Part shown: piece after piece, positions 1-8,772 of the stretch
Layout of the letters: each line of letters opens with the position of its first letter
Position numbering within the stretch: the first letter of the stretch is position 1
Origin: Aureimonas ureilytica
Lineage (GTDB): Bacteria > Pseudomonadota > Alphaproteobacteria > Rhizobiales > Rhizobiaceae
Reading direction: 5' to 3'
Assembly: GCF_001475935.1 (NCBI RefSeq)
Contig: NZ_LDQA01000001.1
Span: 1-64,000 of the forward strand
DNA length: 64,000 bases
The notes under the pieces: generated by a model
Told to the model about the DNA's origin: nothing
The model's database searches: none
The model's input: only the letters and a program-made list of their open reading frames with translations
Translations under genes and position numbers: made by a program

Positions 1-876
1 CTGCGCCATCCGGATGGCGCCCGCGATGTTGATGCCCGATGAACCGCCGAGGCACAGGCCTTCGTCACCGATCAGATCGAACAGGATCGGCAAAGCCTCT
101 TCATCGGGAATTTGATAGGCGAAGTCGGGCTCGAACCCGTCGAGATTGGCCGTGATACGACCTTGGCCGATGCCTTCGGTGATCGAGCTGCCTTCCGAAT
201 GGAATTCGCCCGTCGTGTAATAGCTGTAGAGCGCTGCGCCCAAGGGATCGGCAATGCCGATCTTGATATGGCTGGAATGGCGCTTCAGCCCCATGGCAGT
301 GCCCGCCAGCGTGCCCCCGGTTCCCACGGCGCAGATGAAGCCATCGACCTCACCGCCGGTCTGGTGCCAGATTTCCTCGGCGGTGGTGACCACATGCCCC
401 TCGCGATTGGCAAGGTTGTCGAACTGGTTGGCCCAGATCGCACCGTTCGGATGGGTCTTGGCCAGTTGCTCGGCCAAGCGGCCGGACAGCTTCACGTAGT
501 TGTTGGGGTTCTTGTAGGGGACGGCCGGAACTTCGATCAGCTCCGCGCCCATCAGGCGGAGCGCGTCCTTCTTTTCCTGCGCCTGCGTCTCGGGAATGAC
601 GATGACGGTCTTGTAGCCGAGCGCGTCCGCTACGAGCGACAAGCCGATGCCCGTATTGCCCGCCGTCCCCTCGACGATAATGCCGCCCGGCTGAAGCAGG
701 CCCCGCGCTTCGGCGTCGCGAATGATGAAGAGCCCGGCGCGATCCTTCACGGATTGACCGGGGTTCAGGAATTCCGCCTTCCCGTAAATCTCGCAGCCCG
801 TGAGTTCGCTGGCTTTGGCGAGGCGGATCAACGGCGTGTTGCCGATGGCGTCGATCACGGAGTTGAATCTGGACAT
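1..876 (-). CDS. cysK: Cysteine synthase A (O-acetylserine sulfhydrylase), 3' end cut by window edge
   Basis: This PLP enzyme makes L-cysteine from O-acetylserine and sulfide in the cytoplasm. The first 292 codons are visible, starting at the ATG at 876, and the frame runs open to the window edge, so the C-terminus is missing. The N-terminus carries the fold-type II signature: IGNTPLIRL at residues 11-19 and the lysine that binds PLP in SVKDR (K44). The substrate loop reads GTAGNTG at residues 70-76, where many CysK proteins have TSGNTG; the TAG form is the one I associate with rhizobial CysK. A GTGGT phosphate-binding loop and a late GGSSG motif follow. No partner gene is visible in the window. 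Confidence 0.93.
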   Translation of the reverse strand, partial: MSRFNSVIDAIGNTPLIRLAKASELTGCEIYGKAEFLNPGQSVKDRAGLFIIRDAEARGLLQPGGIIVEGTAGNTGIGLSLVADALGYKTVIVIPETQAQEKKDALRLMGAELIEVPAVPYKNPNNYVKLSGRLAEQLAKTHPNGAIWANQFDNLANREGHVVTTAEEIWHQTGGEVDGFICAVGTGGTLAGTAMGLKRHSSHIKIGIADPLGAALYSYYTTGEFHSEGSSITEGIGQGRITANLDGFEPDFAYQIPDEEALPILFDLIGDEGLCLGGSSGINIAGAIRMAQ

Positions 877-1158
877 GGCGGCTCCGAATCGAGTGCGTTG
901 ATGAGCAGGAGCCTAGGGTGGCGGCAGGGGGGCGGCAAGGATGCGGCATCCCCCGAATGCCCAACCGTTGGAAGCTTGATCTCGTATCGGACCCATCGGC
1001 GCAACGCTGATTTCGTTGGAAGCACGCTCGGTGTGGCCTACTCAAGCGATGATCGTAAGCGGAAGAACGCTGTCTCCGCGGATGCACACGCAAGCATCCT
1101 TCGCGAAACGTCGCACGTCGCGAGCTGGCTATCATAAAGGATAGGGGAAAGTTTCTTG
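877..1158. other. Intergenic region between cysK and tRNA-Asn
   Basis: This 282-bp stretch separates the start of cysK from the 3' end of tRNA-Asn. It should hold the cysK promoter, reading leftward, and the tRNA terminator. I see a short inverted repeat CTATC/GATAG near 1129-1144 and TCGCGA repeats near 1104 and 1119, but no convincing promoter or coding frame. The long frame crossing it on the plus strand is a shadow of cysK. Confidence 0.4.
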
Positions 1159-1233
1159 TGGCTCCCCGGGCCGGATTCGAACCAGCGACCGATCGATTAA
1201 CAGTCGATTGCTCTACCACTGAGCTACCGGGGA
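1159..1233 (-). tRNA. tRNA-Asn (GTT)
   Basis: The 75-nt minus-strand sequence folds as a cloverleaf. The 7-bp acceptor stem TCCCCGG/CCGGGGA is perfect, the discriminator is G, and CCA is encoded. The anticodon loop CTGTTAATC places GTT at positions 34-36, which reads AAC/AAU asparagine codons. The T-loop is GTTCGAATC. Confidence 0.97.
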
Positions 1234-1463
1234 ATGGCTCGCATCTGCTGCGAACGAGGAGCCCTATACATCGAGTCGTTTTGATTTGGAAAGAGGGCGG
1301 GCACCTGTCGCGGCTGTTTTTTCGATCTGCCCTTCTTTCGGCACCGTCATGGTGAAGATGCTTTCTCCTACGCGTCAGCCCTTGTCTCGACCGCCTCTGG
1401 AGAAGCGGGGATCATGATCCTATGTCGATCAAGTCAGACGCTGTTTCGAGGGGCATCAGGTGC

Positions 1464-1814
1464 ATGAGCGTTGATCCGCCGCGCAAGCGCGAATTCTTCA
1501 AGCTTCGCGGCAATCGAATCGAGATTTTCGGCCGCTCGATCCGCTTGCCGGCCAATCGGTTCGCACGCATGGGCCTGGGAATCGCCTTCATGATCGGCGG
1601 CGTCTTCAGCTTCCTTCCCATTCTGGGGCTCTGGATGCTACCGCTCGGGTTGGTGATTCTGTCGGTCGATATGCCCTTCGTGCGACGGTTTCGGCGTCGA
1701 AGCGAGATAAAATGGGGGCGTTATCGTCGGCCCAAATACGTGGCCGCTGCCACGGGTGAGAAGAGCAAAGGCTGGTATCGCTGGGTCCGGCTGCCGTCCT
1801 TTGGTCGGCGATAA
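1464..1814 (+). CDS. Small membrane protein, function unknown
   Basis: This protein of about 116 residues (ATG at 1464; an in-frame ATG at 1422 would add 14) has a basic N-terminus and a hydrophobic centre around residues 36-66 that can form one long or two short membrane segments (IAFMIGGVFSF, then ILGLWMLPLGLVIL). A strongly basic, arginine-rich tail follows. The pattern of a membrane hairpin between two basic arms resembles small alphaproteobacterial inner-membrane proteins of the PGPGW-like kind, but I do not recognise it securely. It lies alone between two tRNA genes. Base composition matches its neighbours. Start choice and function are uncertain. Confidence 0.65.
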   Translation: MSVDPPRKREFFKLRGNRIEIFGRSIRLPANRFARMGLGIAFMIGGVFSFLPILGLWMLPLGLVILSVDMPFVRRFRRRSEIKWGRYRRPKYVAAATGEKSKGWYRWVRLPSFGRR

Positions 1815-1888
1815 GACGCATAGATGCGAATGTCGTATGACAGGGCTTGCGCAAGTGCGGATCGCCCGGTAGGTAGCCATCCCACAGG

Positions 1889-1962
1889 GGCCTCGTGGCG
1901 GAGTGGTTACGCAGAGGACTGCAAATCCTTGCACGCCGGTTCGATTCCGGCCGAGGCCTCCA
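1889..1962 (+). tRNA. tRNA-Cys (GCA)
   Basis: This is a 74-nt cloverleaf. The acceptor stem GGCCTCG/CGAGGCC is perfect, the discriminator is U, and CCA is encoded. The anticodon loop CTGCAAA gives GCA for cysteine. The T-arm reads GCCGGTTCGATTCCGGC. The gene lies 121 bp upstream of the methyltransferase gene with no obvious terminator in between. Confidence 0.97.
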
Positions 1963-2083
1963 ATCCCAGAATACTGTGAGCTTGATCGAAACCGTGCTGC
2001 CCATTCGCGCAGGACCGGTTTCTCTTGCCAGTGTTTCGGCAGACGCCTATGGGTGGCGCGAAACCTCCAATCCGGGAACTGCC

Positions 2084-2734
2084 ATGGATTTCGCGGCTGC
2101 TCGCACCAAAATGGTCGACAACCAGATTCGCACGACGGACGTCACCTCGCACGAGATTCTTCGCGCGTTCTTGACCGTGCCGCGCGAAATGTTCGTGCCC
2201 GCAGAGCGGCAGGCGCTGGCCTATATCGACGAGGATATTCCGCTGGGTGGCGGGCGCTATCTGATGGAGCCGTCGCCTATCGCCAAGCTCATCCAGCTGG
2301 CGCAGATCGGTCCGCAGGACGTGGTTCTGGATGTCGGATGCGCCACCGGTTACTCGTCGGCGATTCTGGCTCATCTGGCGGGCTCGGTTGTCGCGCTCGA
2401 AGAGAACGAAGCCTTGGCCGATCAGGCAAGTGACATTCTGGCGCGAATCGGTGGCCTGTCCTGCGCCGTTGCCAAAGGCCCCCTCAAGGCCGGCTATGCT
2501 GCCGATGCGCCCTATGACGTGATCATCTTTCAGGGTTCGGTCGAAGAAATCCCTTCGGCGTTTTTCGAACAACTGCGTGATCGCGGTCGTCTCGTGGTCG
2601 TGGAAGGCAAGGGTCTGTCGGCCGATGCCAAGCTTTACGTCAAGGAAGATGGAGTCGTTTCGGGCCGGTTCGCCTTCAATTGCGGTGTGAAGCCGCTGCC
2701 CGGCTTCGAGCGCGAGAAGACTTTCGTTTTCTAA
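2084..2734 (+). CDS. Protein-L-isoaspartate O-methyltransferase family protein
   Basis: This 216-residue SAM-dependent methyltransferase belongs to the PCMT family, which methylates isoaspartyl residues in damaged proteins. The SAM motif I is LDVGCATGYSSA (about residues 84-95), preceded by the family's substrate region (MVDNQIRTTDVT near residues 10-21, then VPREMFVP). It is one of two PCMT paralogues in the window; the other is at 23485. This copy sits just upstream of tolC and popZ, a common order in Hyphomicrobiales. The ATG at 2084 is chosen because the longer frame runs back through tRNA-Cys. It may act on a different substrate from the canonical Pcm, since the pair diverge strongly. 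Confidence 0.85.
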   Translation: MDFAAARTKMVDNQIRTTDVTSHEILRAFLTVPREMFVPAERQALAYIDEDIPLGGGRYLMEPSPIAKLIQLAQIGPQDVVLDVGCATGYSSAILAHLAGSVVALEENEALADQASDILARIGGLSCAVAKGPLKAGYAADAPYDVIIFQGSVEEIPSAFFEQLRDRGRLVVVEGKGLSADAKLYVKEDGVVSGRFAFNCGVKPLPGFEREKTFVF

Positions 2735-2737
2735 CTG

Positions 2738-2840
2738 TCCTCGATGCTGGCCGAGGACGTTGTGCGCCTCGGCCCTGTGGACAATTGAAATCGAATCCGA
2801 AAATCATCAGAGGCGCGCCGCGTTGCGGCGCGCCCTTTTT
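2738..2840 (+). terminator. Rho-independent terminator after the PCMT-family gene
   Basis: A perfect 10-bp stem GGCGCGCCGC/GCGGCGCGCC with a 3-nt loop occupies 2812-2834 and is followed by C and five T residues (2836-2840). A smaller hairpin, TCCTCG/CGAGGA, lies just after the stop codon at 2738-2757. Confidence 0.85.
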
Positions 2841-3075
2841 CTTAAGTGCTTGAAGCGTCGGGCAGGAACCAGACTGGTCAGTACGGAGCTTGCCTGAATC
2901 TCGGCGAAGGGCTCGGGTGTTTACGTGCTGTAAGTGTTTTAGCCCGGCCACACTCTTGAGCAAAATGGCGACTTTCGGCACGGGTGATCTGGTGTTCACG
3001 GGTTCGAAGGTTCATTCGAGTAGGTAAGGGAAGCCAAGGTTCGGGCTAGGCTTGTCTGATGTTGAAGATATCCTG
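2841..3075 (+). other. Leader region of the tolC gene
   Basis: Between the terminator and the outer-membrane channel gene lie 235 bp without a coding frame. It must hold the tolC promoter, but I cannot name a -35/-10 pair with confidence. Confidence 0.35.
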
Positions 3076-4536
3076 ATGCCATCAGGTTCGACGCCCGATA
3101 TTCGGAGTGAGCCATTGCGGAAGAAGTCCTGGGTTCTGCTGTCCCTATCGGCGGCGCTTCTGCTGGGAAGCGGTAGCTTTGCCGGTGCCGAGACGCTTCG
3201 CGGTGCGCTGGCCAAAGCCTACGCCAACAATCATGATCTGAATGTCGCGCGCGCCCAGCTTCGCGCGACGGATGAAAACGTTCCGATCGCCAAGGGCGGA
3301 CTTCGCCCGACCGTTTCGGCTGTTGGTCAGACGCAGGCGTCGCGGTCCAGCACGACCTTCGGCGACAATATCCGCTCGACCCGCTCCCGCACGGGCGCGC
3401 TGGTCGGCGGCATCGAGATCAACCAAACGATCTTCGACGGTTTCCAGACGCCGAACAATGTGAACGCCGCCGAGGCACAGGTCCGCGCGTCCCAGAAGAA
3501 TCTGGAAAACACCGTTCAGAACACGCTTCTGAACACGGTGACCGCTTATATGAACGTTCGTCGCGACCGCGAGATCGCCGCGTTCCGGCGCCAGAGCCTC
3601 GCCTTCCTGAACGAACAGGTCCGGGCTGCGCGGGCACGTTTCGACGTGGGTGAGGGCACCCGTACCGACGTGGCGCAGGCCCAGTCGCAACAGGCGTTGG
3701 CGACGGCGCTTTTGAATAGCGCATTGGCTCAGGTCGCCAGCAGCGAAGCGCAGTATCTCGATATTGTCGGCGATCCGCCGGGCGAGCTCGACAATGGCAG
3801 CCTGCCGCCGCGCGCGACCTTGCCCCCGAGCGTGTCTCAGGCTTTGACGATCTCGCAGAACGAGCACCCCGCCATTCAGGCGACGCAATTCGCCGTGGAT
3901 GCGGCGTCGTTCCAGGTGAAGGCGACCGAAGGCCAGCGCCTGCCCAATCTGGCCGTTACCGGTTCGGTCGAGAACACCTACTCGCTGAACGACACCGATC
4001 CCAACAGCGCCAGCCTGCCGGGCGTCGATGTGGTGACGCAGAATCAGGTGTCCGCCACGGTCGGCGCACGTCTGACCGTCCCGATCTATCAGGGCGGTAT
4101 CGTCTCGGCCCGTGTTCGTCAGTCCAAGGAAGTCCTCGGTCAGCGCCGCATCGAAGTCGATTCGACGCGCGATCAGGTGCGCTCGGCCGTCGCAACCGCC
4201 TGGGCCCAGAAGCAGGCGGCGGAGGCCAATGTCACCGGCTACCGCGCGCAGGTTTCGGCCGCGCAGCTGGCTTTGAACGGCGTCATCGAAGAGCGCAATG
4301 TCGGACAGCGGACGACGCTCGACGTCTTGAACGCGCAGTCCGATGTCATCACCGCGCAGATTCTTCTGGCCGGCGCGCAGCGTGACGCCGTGGTTGCGGC
4401 CTATACGCTGGTGTCCTCCGTTGGGCATCTTTCGCCCCAGCGCTTGAGCCTGAACGTCGCGACTTACGAGCCTGAAGAGCATTATCAGGCCGTCAAGGAC
4501 AAGTGGTACGGATTGCGCACGCCGGACGGTCGTTAA
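3076..4536 (+). CDS. tolC: TolC family outer-membrane efflux/secretion channel
   Basis: This is the outer-membrane exit duct for tripartite efflux pumps and type I secretion. The protein is about 486 residues. A basic start and hydrophobic core (about residues 14-32) ending in SFAGA form the signal peptide, and the mature protein begins near AETLRGAL. Two repeats follow, each with long alanine- and glutamine-rich helices and Ser/Thr-rich strand regions, as expected for the family. The family motif FDGFQT lies near residue 119. No inner-membrane pump or adaptor gene is adjacent, so it may serve several systems, as rhizobial TolC/BepC does. The ATG at 3076 is used; an in-frame TTG at 3052 would add eight residues. 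Confidence 0.93.
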   Translation: MPSGSTPDIRSEPLRKKSWVLLSLSAALLLGSGSFAGAETLRGALAKAYANNHDLNVARAQLRATDENVPIAKGGLRPTVSAVGQTQASRSSTTFGDNIRSTRSRTGALVGGIEINQTIFDGFQTPNNVNAAEAQVRASQKNLENTVQNTLLNTVTAYMNVRRDREIAAFRRQSLAFLNEQVRAARARFDVGEGTRTDVAQAQSQQALATALLNSALAQVASSEAQYLDIVGDPPGELDNGSLPPRATLPPSVSQALTISQNEHPAIQATQFAVDAASFQVKATEGQRLPNLAVTGSVENTYSLNDTDPNSASLPGVDVVTQNQVSATVGARLTVPIYQGGIVSARVRQSKEVLGQRRIEVDSTRDQVRSAVATAWAQKQAAEANVTGYRAQVSAAQLALNGVIEERNVGQRTTLDVLNAQSDVITAQILLAGAQRDAVVAAYTLVSSVGHLSPQRLSLNVATYEPEEHYQAVKDKWYGLRTPDGR

Positions 4537-4546
4537 GAATAAGCCG

Positions 4547-4561
4547 CTAACCATTTATTAA
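4547..4561. promoter_or_regulatory. Candidate CtrA-like box upstream of popZ
   Basis: The sequence reads CTAA, seven bases, then TTAA, one mismatch from the CtrA consensus TTAA-N7-TTAA. It lies about 118 bp before popZ. Such short AT-rich sites are found by chance, so this is a weak call. Confidence 0.25.
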
Positions 4562-4573
4562 AAAAGCGTTGCG

Positions 4574-4618
4574 AAGCGTCGTTAAGGCCCAGAAAAGGCT
4601 TCAACGGCGCTTTCTTTG
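4574..4618 (+). terminator. Terminator after tolC
   Basis: An imperfect stem of about 15 pairs (AAGCG-TCGTT-A-GGCC against GGCT-AACGG-CGCTT, with GU pairs and one mismatch) spans 4574-4612 with the loop CAGAAAA. A T-rich tail TTTCTTTG follows. Confidence 0.6.
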
Positions 4619-4678
4619 TCTCTACCTATGTTTCATCGAGGTCGCGTCAGGCCGCGAGTCGAGATCGGGTGCGGAGTC

Positions 4679-5521
4679 ATGAGCAAGGCGAACGTCGCGC
4701 AAGAACCGTCCATGGACGAAATTCTGGCGTCCATTCGGCGGATTATCGAGACAGGGGAGGATCGGACGTCGCCGTCCGGCATGCGACCGACGCCGGTTCG
4801 AGATGTCGCTCTCGACGCCATTCGCCGCGCGGCGGAGGATGTGGAAGCGGCCGACGAGATATCTCTCTCGCAAGCTCCTGTTCATCGAGCGGACGACCGC
4901 GCGACGGCGTCGGTTACGCCGCTTCGCGACACGGCGCCGGAAGCCTCGATCCATTCGCATGGTGTGGATGTCGATCATCTGACGGTTGAGCTGGAAAGTG
5001 AACTCGCCGCCTCCTGGGGCGATTTCGAGATACATCACCGCATGGATGGCGGGTCGCTGGCCGCCGTTCAGCCGGCAACAGCCTATGCGGCGCAAACGCA
5101 TGTCGCGCCCATCCCAGTGCAGCCCCATTCGCAAGCCACGCCAGACCCGATGCCGACCGCCCCCAACAGGGAAGACACAGAGATGAGCGAAACCGCACGC
5201 CACCCGGCCCCCACCGACCGTTCGTCTTTCGAGCCCGCCAATACCGATCGCCGCGATCTCGAATCCCATGCCGATTATCAGACCTATTCCACGGCAGGAC
5301 ATGATCCGCTTCTGTCGGGGTCGTCCGGGCAGATGGTCGCGGCCTCCTTCGAGGAATTGGCCCAGGCCATTCGCAACGGCGAATTGAAATCGCTCGAAGC
5401 CATGGCGCAGGACATGCTGAAGCCGATGCTGGCCGAATGGCTGGACGACAATTTGCCCCGCATGGTGGAGCGTCTGGTGCGCGAAGAAATCGAGCGCCTG
5501 TCGCGCGGCGGCCGTCGCTGA
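4679..5521 (+). CDS. popZ: Cell pole-organizing protein PopZ (DUF2497)
   Basis: PopZ self-assembles at the cell pole and anchors ParB-parS and signalling proteins. The 280-residue protein has the hallmark N-terminal helix SMDEILASIRRII at residues 11-23. A long, variable, acidic and proline-rich disordered middle follows (about residues 30-215). The conserved C-terminal helices that drive oligomerisation are FEELAQAI and then MLKPMLAEWLDDNLPRMVE, about residues 223-275. The ATG at 4679 is chosen because the conserved helix follows directly. Position next to valS matches Caulobacter and rhizobial genomes. A terminator follows at 5544. Confidence 0.9.
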   Translation: MSKANVAQEPSMDEILASIRRIIETGEDRTSPSGMRPTPVRDVALDAIRRAAEDVEAADEISLSQAPVHRADDRATASVTPLRDTAPEASIHSHGVDVDHLTVELESELAASWGDFEIHHRMDGGSLAAVQPATAYAAQTHVAPIPVQPHSQATPDPMPTAPNREDTEMSETARHPAPTDRSSFEPANTDRRDLESHADYQTYSTAGHDPLLSGSSGQMVAASFEELAQAIRNGELKSLEAMAQDMLKPMLAEWLDDNLPRMVERLVREEIERLSRGGRR

Positions 5522-5543
5522 GCCGCTAACCCGACGGGTTGCG

Positions 5544-5575
5544 AAAGGGGGCGGTCCGACCGCTCCTTTTTTGTT
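5544..5575 (+). terminator. Terminator after popZ
   Basis: The stem AAGGGGGCGGT/ACCGCTCCTT closes on a CCG loop and is followed by a run of T residues and TTGTTTTC. Confidence 0.75.
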
Positions 5576-5613
5576 TTCGGGGGCGCGGCGCGCGCTTGAG
5601 CGTTGCCGCCGCG

Positions 5614-5641
5614 TTGACACCCGCAAAACTCTGCCTGTAAC
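5614..5641 (+). promoter_or_regulatory. Predicted sigma-70 promoter of valS
   Basis: A perfect -35 hexamer TTGACA (5614-5619) is separated by 16 bp from TGTAAC (5636-5641). The valS ATG lies 33 bp further on. Confidence 0.6.
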
Positions 5642-5673
5642 CGACAATCCTCCTTTGGAATGGTTGGACAATC

Positions 5674-8451
5674 ATGATCGAGAAGACCTACGACGCGGCC
5701 GTCGTCGAGCCCCGAATCGCGGAGCGTTGGGAAAGCGCCGATGCCTTCGCCGCCGGTGCGGCTGCCAAGCCCGACGCCGAGCCCTTCTCGATCGTGATTC
5801 CCCCGCCCAACGTCACGGGCTCGCTCCATATCGGCCATGCGCTCAACAACACGCTTCAGGACATTCTGGTGCGAAGCGAGCGAATGCGCGGCAAGAACGT
5901 CTTGTGGCAGCCGGGTCTCGATCATGCCGGCATCGCCACGCAGATGGTGGTCGAACGTCAACTGGCCGAGCGGCAGGAGCCCTCGCGCCGTACCATGGGC
6001 CGCGAGGCCTTTATCGAGCGCGTGTGGAAATGGAAGGGCGAATCGGGCGGGACGATCCTCGGCCAGCTCCGTCGTCTCGGCGCGTCCTGCGACTGGTCGC
6101 GCGAGCGCTTCACGATGGACGAGGGTCTGTCGAAAGCAGTGCGGAAGGTCTTCGTCCAGCTGTATCGCGAGGGGCTGATCTATCGCGACAAGCGCCTGGT
6201 GAACTGGGACCCCAAACTGTTGACGGCAATTTCCGATCTGGAAGTCGAGCAGCAGGAGGTGAAGGGTTCGCTCTGGCACTTCCGCTATCCGGTGGAAGGT
6301 CGCAATTACGACCCGGAGAACCCGGAAACCTTCGTCACAGTCGCCACCACACGGCCGGAAACCATGTTGGGCGATACCGGCGTGGCCGTGAACCCCGACG
6401 ACGAGCGCTATTCCGCGCTGGTCGGGAAGATGGTGCGCCTGCCCCTGATCGGCCGTCTCATTCCGGTGGTCGCCGACGATTACGCCGATCCGGAAGCCGG
6501 GTCCGGCGCCGTCAAGATCACGCCGGCGCATGACTTCAACGATTTCGAAGTGGGCAAGCGCAACGATCTGCGCCGCATCAACATCATGGCGGTGGATGGC
6601 ACGATCGCGCTGCGCGACAATGCCGATTTCCTCGAAGGGCTTTATCCCGCCGATGGCGAGCGCGCGATCGGGCTGTTCGAGGGGCTCGACCGCTTTGCCG
6701 CGCGCAAGCTTCTGGTCGACTGGATGGAGTCGGAAGGCTATCTCGCCAAGATCGAGGACCACACGCATATGGTCCCCCATGGCGACCGCAGCGGCGTGCC
6801 GATCGAGCCGTACCTCACCGACCAATGGTATGTCGACGCCGCGACGCTCGCCAAGCCCGCAATCGCCAGCGTGCGCGAGGGACGCACCCAGTTCGTGCCG
6901 CGCAACTGGGAAAAGACCTATTTCGAGTGGATGGAGAACATCCAGCCCTGGTGCATTTCCCGCCAGCTTTGGTGGGGACACCGCATTCCGGCCTGGTATG
7001 GCCCGGACGGCACCATCTTCGTCGACGAGGACGAGGAGGCGGCGATCGCGGCCGCTCTGGCCCATTACGTCACCAACGGCACGATCACGGATGCGGAAGC
7101 CCGCGCCTACGCCGACGATCAGGAGCGGCTCGACGCGTTCTTGACGCGCGATGAGGACGTGCTCGACACTTGGTTCTCCTCAGCGCTCTGGCCCTTCTCC
7201 ACGCTGGGTTGGCCCGACCAGACGCCGGAGCTGAAGACCTATTATCCGACGAGCGTGCTCGTCACCGGCTTCGACATCATCTTCTTCTGGGTCGCCCGGA
7301 TGATGATGATGGGCCTTCACTTCATGGAGCAGGAGCCGTTTCACACGGTCTACGTCCACGCTCTGGTCCGCGACAAGAGCGGCGCGAAGATGTCGAAGTC
7401 GAAAGGCAACGTCATCGATCCGCTCGACATCGTGAACGAGTATGGCGCCGACGCCCTGCGCTTCACGCTGGCCATCATGGCTGCGCAGGGGCGGGACGTG
7501 AAGCTCGATCCGCAGCGTATCGCCGGGTATCGCAATTTCGGCACCAAGATCTGGAACGCCACGCGCTTCGCGGAGATGAACGGCGCGATCCATGGCCAAA
7601 GCGTACGCGGCGAGGAACTGACCCTTGCCGTCAACCGCTGGGTCGTGACGGAATTGTCCCGCGCCATCGCGGATGTCGATACGGCCTTGGCGTCCCATCG
7701 CTTTAACGATGCAGCTGCGACGCTCTATCGCTTCGCCTGGAACATCGTGTGCGATTGGTATCTCGAACTCGCCAAGCCGATCTTCCTGTCGGGCGACGAG
7801 GCGGCCAAGGCCGAGACGCGGGTCGTCACCGGCTTCGTGCTGGATCAGCTCTACGCGCTTCTGCATCCCTTCATGCCCTTCCTGACGGAGGAGCTGTGGG
7901 ACGTGACGTCGCCGGAAGGGCGCTCGCGCGACACGCTCCTGTGTCATGCGCCTTGGCCCAGCATGTCCTTCCGCGACGAGACGGCCGCCAGTGATCTGAA
8001 CTGGCTGGTCGATCTCGTCAGCGCCATTCGCTCGGTGCGAGCGGAGATGAACGTCCCGCCATCGGCGGAGGCGGCTCTGGTCGCCGTGGCGGCGGACGAG
8101 GCCGTGCGGGAGCGCCTGGCACGGCATGATGCGGCGCTGCGTCGTCTGGCCAGGCTTTCGGAAGTGTCCGTGGCTGCAACCGCGCCGGCGCAATCCGCGC
8201 AGCTCGTTCTGAGCAACGTCACCTACGCGCTGCCGCTGGCGGGAATGATCGACTTTGCCGCCGAGCGGACTCGCCTGCAGAAGGCCGAAGCCAAGCTCGT
8301 GGGCGAAGTGGAGCGAATCGACAAGAAGCTATCGAACGAGAAGTTCGTGGCGAATGCGCCCGAAGAGTTGGTCGAGCAAGAGCGTGAGAAGCGCGAAACG
8401 TTCTTGGGCGAGGCTCGCAAACTTCGCGCGGCGCTGGACATGCTGCAGTGA
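5674..8451 (+). CDS. valS: Valyl-tRNA synthetase
   Basis: This enzyme charges tRNA-Val with valine. The 925-residue protein is of normal length for the bacterial class I enzyme. The HIGH motif is in [11 protein letters not shown] (HIGH at residues 52-55) and the KMSKS loop at residues 572-576 (KMSKSKGN). The editing domain (CP1) lies between them, with [11 protein letters not shown] near residues 226-236. The anticodon-binding domain and a C-terminal tRNA-binding coiled coil (charged, from about residue 860) complete it. It has its own predicted promoter at 5614-5641 and terminators after the stop. Confidence 0.98.
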   Translation: MIEKTYDAAVVEPRIAERWESADAFAAGAAAKPDAEPFSIVIPPPNVTGSLHIGHALNNTLQDILVRSERMRGKNVLWQPGLDHAGIATQMVVERQLAERQEPSRRTMGREAFIERVWKWKGESGGTILGQLRRLGASCDWSRERFTMDEGLSKAVRKVFVQLYREGLIYRDKRLVNWDPKLLTAISDLEVEQQEVKGSLWHFRYPVEGRNYDPENPETFVTVATTRPETMLGDTGVAVNPDDERYSALVGKMVRLPLIGRLIPVVADDYADPEAGSGAVKITPAHDFNDFEVGKRNDLRRINIMAVDGTIALRDNADFLEGLYPADGERAIGLFEGLDRFAARKLLVDWMESEGYLAKIEDHTHMVPHGDRSGVPIEPYLTDQWYVDAATLAKPAIASVREGRTQFVPRNWEKTYFEWMENIQPWCISRQLWWGHRIPAWYGPDGTIFVDEDEEAAIAAALAHYVTNGTITDAEARAYADDQERLDAFLTRDEDVLDTWFSSALWPFSTLGWPDQTPELKTYYPTSVLVTGFDIIFFWVARMMMMGLHFMEQEPFHTVYVHALVRDKSGAKMSKSKGNVIDPLDIVNEYGADALRFTLAIMAAQGRDVKLDPQRIAGYRNFGTKIWNATRFAEMNGAIHGQSVRGEELTLAVNRWVVTELSRAIADVDTALASHRFNDAAATLYRFAWNIVCDWYLELAKPIFLSGDEAAKAETRVVTGFVLDQLYALLHPFMPFLTEELWDVTSPEGRSRDTLLCHAPWPSMSFRDETAASDLNWLVDLVSAIRSVRAEMNVPPSAEAALVAVAADEAVRERLARHDAALRRLARLSEVSVAATAPAQSAQLVLSNVTYALPLAGMIDFAAERTRLQKAEAKLVGEVERIDKKLSNEKFVANAPEELVEQEREKRETFLGEARKLRAALDMLQ

Positions 8452-8498
8452 CGAAAAAATTGGCGCACCGCATTATGTGACTTACGCGCAACGAATTT

Positions 8499-8578
8499 GA
8501 ACTCTTCCGTAAAGGGAAGAGTTCCATATCGATCGGACGGCGGAAGGATCGCGCAGGCAGGTCCTCCGCCTTTTCTTT
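8499..8578 (+). terminator. Double hairpin terminator after valS
   Basis: A perfect 10-bp stem GAACTCTTCC/GGAAGAGTTC with a 6-nt loop occupies 8499-8524. A second stem, GGCGG(A)AGGA/TCCTCCGCC, occupies 8539-8570 and is followed by TTTTCTTT. The remaining 190 bp up to 8772 should hold the promoter of the next gene, which I cannot place. Confidence 0.7.
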
Positions 8579-8772
8579 AAATAGACTGGAATCGCAAGAT
8601 CTTGGCGCTTGCGCTTCGCATCACGCTTCAGGTGTTGAGGCGGGATCACAGCACTGCCACAATTCGCGAGATGGCCAGATCGTAAGGTTTCAACCAGAAG
8701 GCACTTATGACAGGCTCCCAGCAAGCCGAAGCGTCTAGACTTCGCGCGCAGACCGGTCTGGGGGAAATTTGT